This document shows positions 12,461 through 12,466 of a DNA stretch of 12,466 nt, piece after piece (positions within the stretch are counted from its first letter, which is position 1; the number at the start of each line of letters is the position of its first letter). A model generated the notes under the pieces. It was not told where the DNA came from. It saw nothing but the letters and a program-made list of their open reading frames with translations, and ran no database searches. The position numbers and the translations under genes are program-made. This DNA comes from CAYHKY01 sp964357355 (lineage in GTDB: Bacteria; Patescibacteriota; Microgenomatia; UBA10105): positions 1 through 12,466 of the forward strand of contig CAYHKY010000043.1 of assembly GCA_964357355.1 (NCBI GenBank), given 5' to 3'.

Positions 12461-12466
12461 GTGTTT

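Overview
The window looks like a piece of a small bacterial genome of moderate to low GC. It is most likely from the Patescibacteria/CPR radiation, perhaps a Microgenomates-type lineage. This is an inference from short intergenic gaps, orphan proteins, very small or minimal versions of universal enzymes, a basic-tailed DEAD-box helicase and start codons sitting almost directly behind -10 boxes. No rRNA or marker tree is available here to prove it. TGA is used as a stop (thyA, the MFS gene, tspO), so the code is standard and not the UGA=Gly code of Gracilibacteria/Absconditabacteria.

Layout. (1) 1-1510: a folate/dTMP block. The last codons of a plus-strand folC converge on, and overlap by 15 bp, a minus-strand thyA-folA operon. 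(2) 1591-3857: a membrane-anchored serine alpha/beta hydrolase and an MFS exporter, both plus strand, each with its own promoter signal. (3) 3858-5381: a consensus promoter, a leader of about 260 nt with hairpins and a 14-codon upstream ORF, then copy 1 of a hairpin repeat, which runs into the start codon of a DEAD-box RNA helicase. (4) 5429-6976: a single polypeptide joining a four-helix VKOR (DsbB-like quinone reductase) to a quinone-type dihydroorotate dehydrogenase. It is followed by copy 2 of the hairpin repeat, which carries an extra 21-bp GC-rich palindrome. (5) 7123-8189, minus strand: a CDP-alcohol phosphatidyltransferase family protein and a DUF167/YggU protein, 8 nt apart. (6) 8279-12374, plus strand: an orphan 164-residue protein with a G9 tract, TspO, a probable broken small gene, an AadA-like nucleotidyltransferase, the universal ATPase YchF and an orphan 218-residue protein. 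The window ends in two direct repeats that resemble a transposon terminus.

How the genes work together. ThyA turns dUMP into dTMP and releases dihydrofolate, FolA restores tetrahydrofolate and FolC polyglutamylates it. PyrD makes orotate for UMP, so two pyrimidine-related blocks lie within about 7 kb. VKOR and class 2 PyrD both depend on a membrane quinone, and the fusion places them in one molecule.

The observations I rate highest are the VKOR-PyrD fusion with its atypical active-site residues, the two-copy nested-hairpin repeat with a palindrome inserted in one copy, and the regular -10/8-nt/start-codon spacing that implies leaderless transcription for most genes here.
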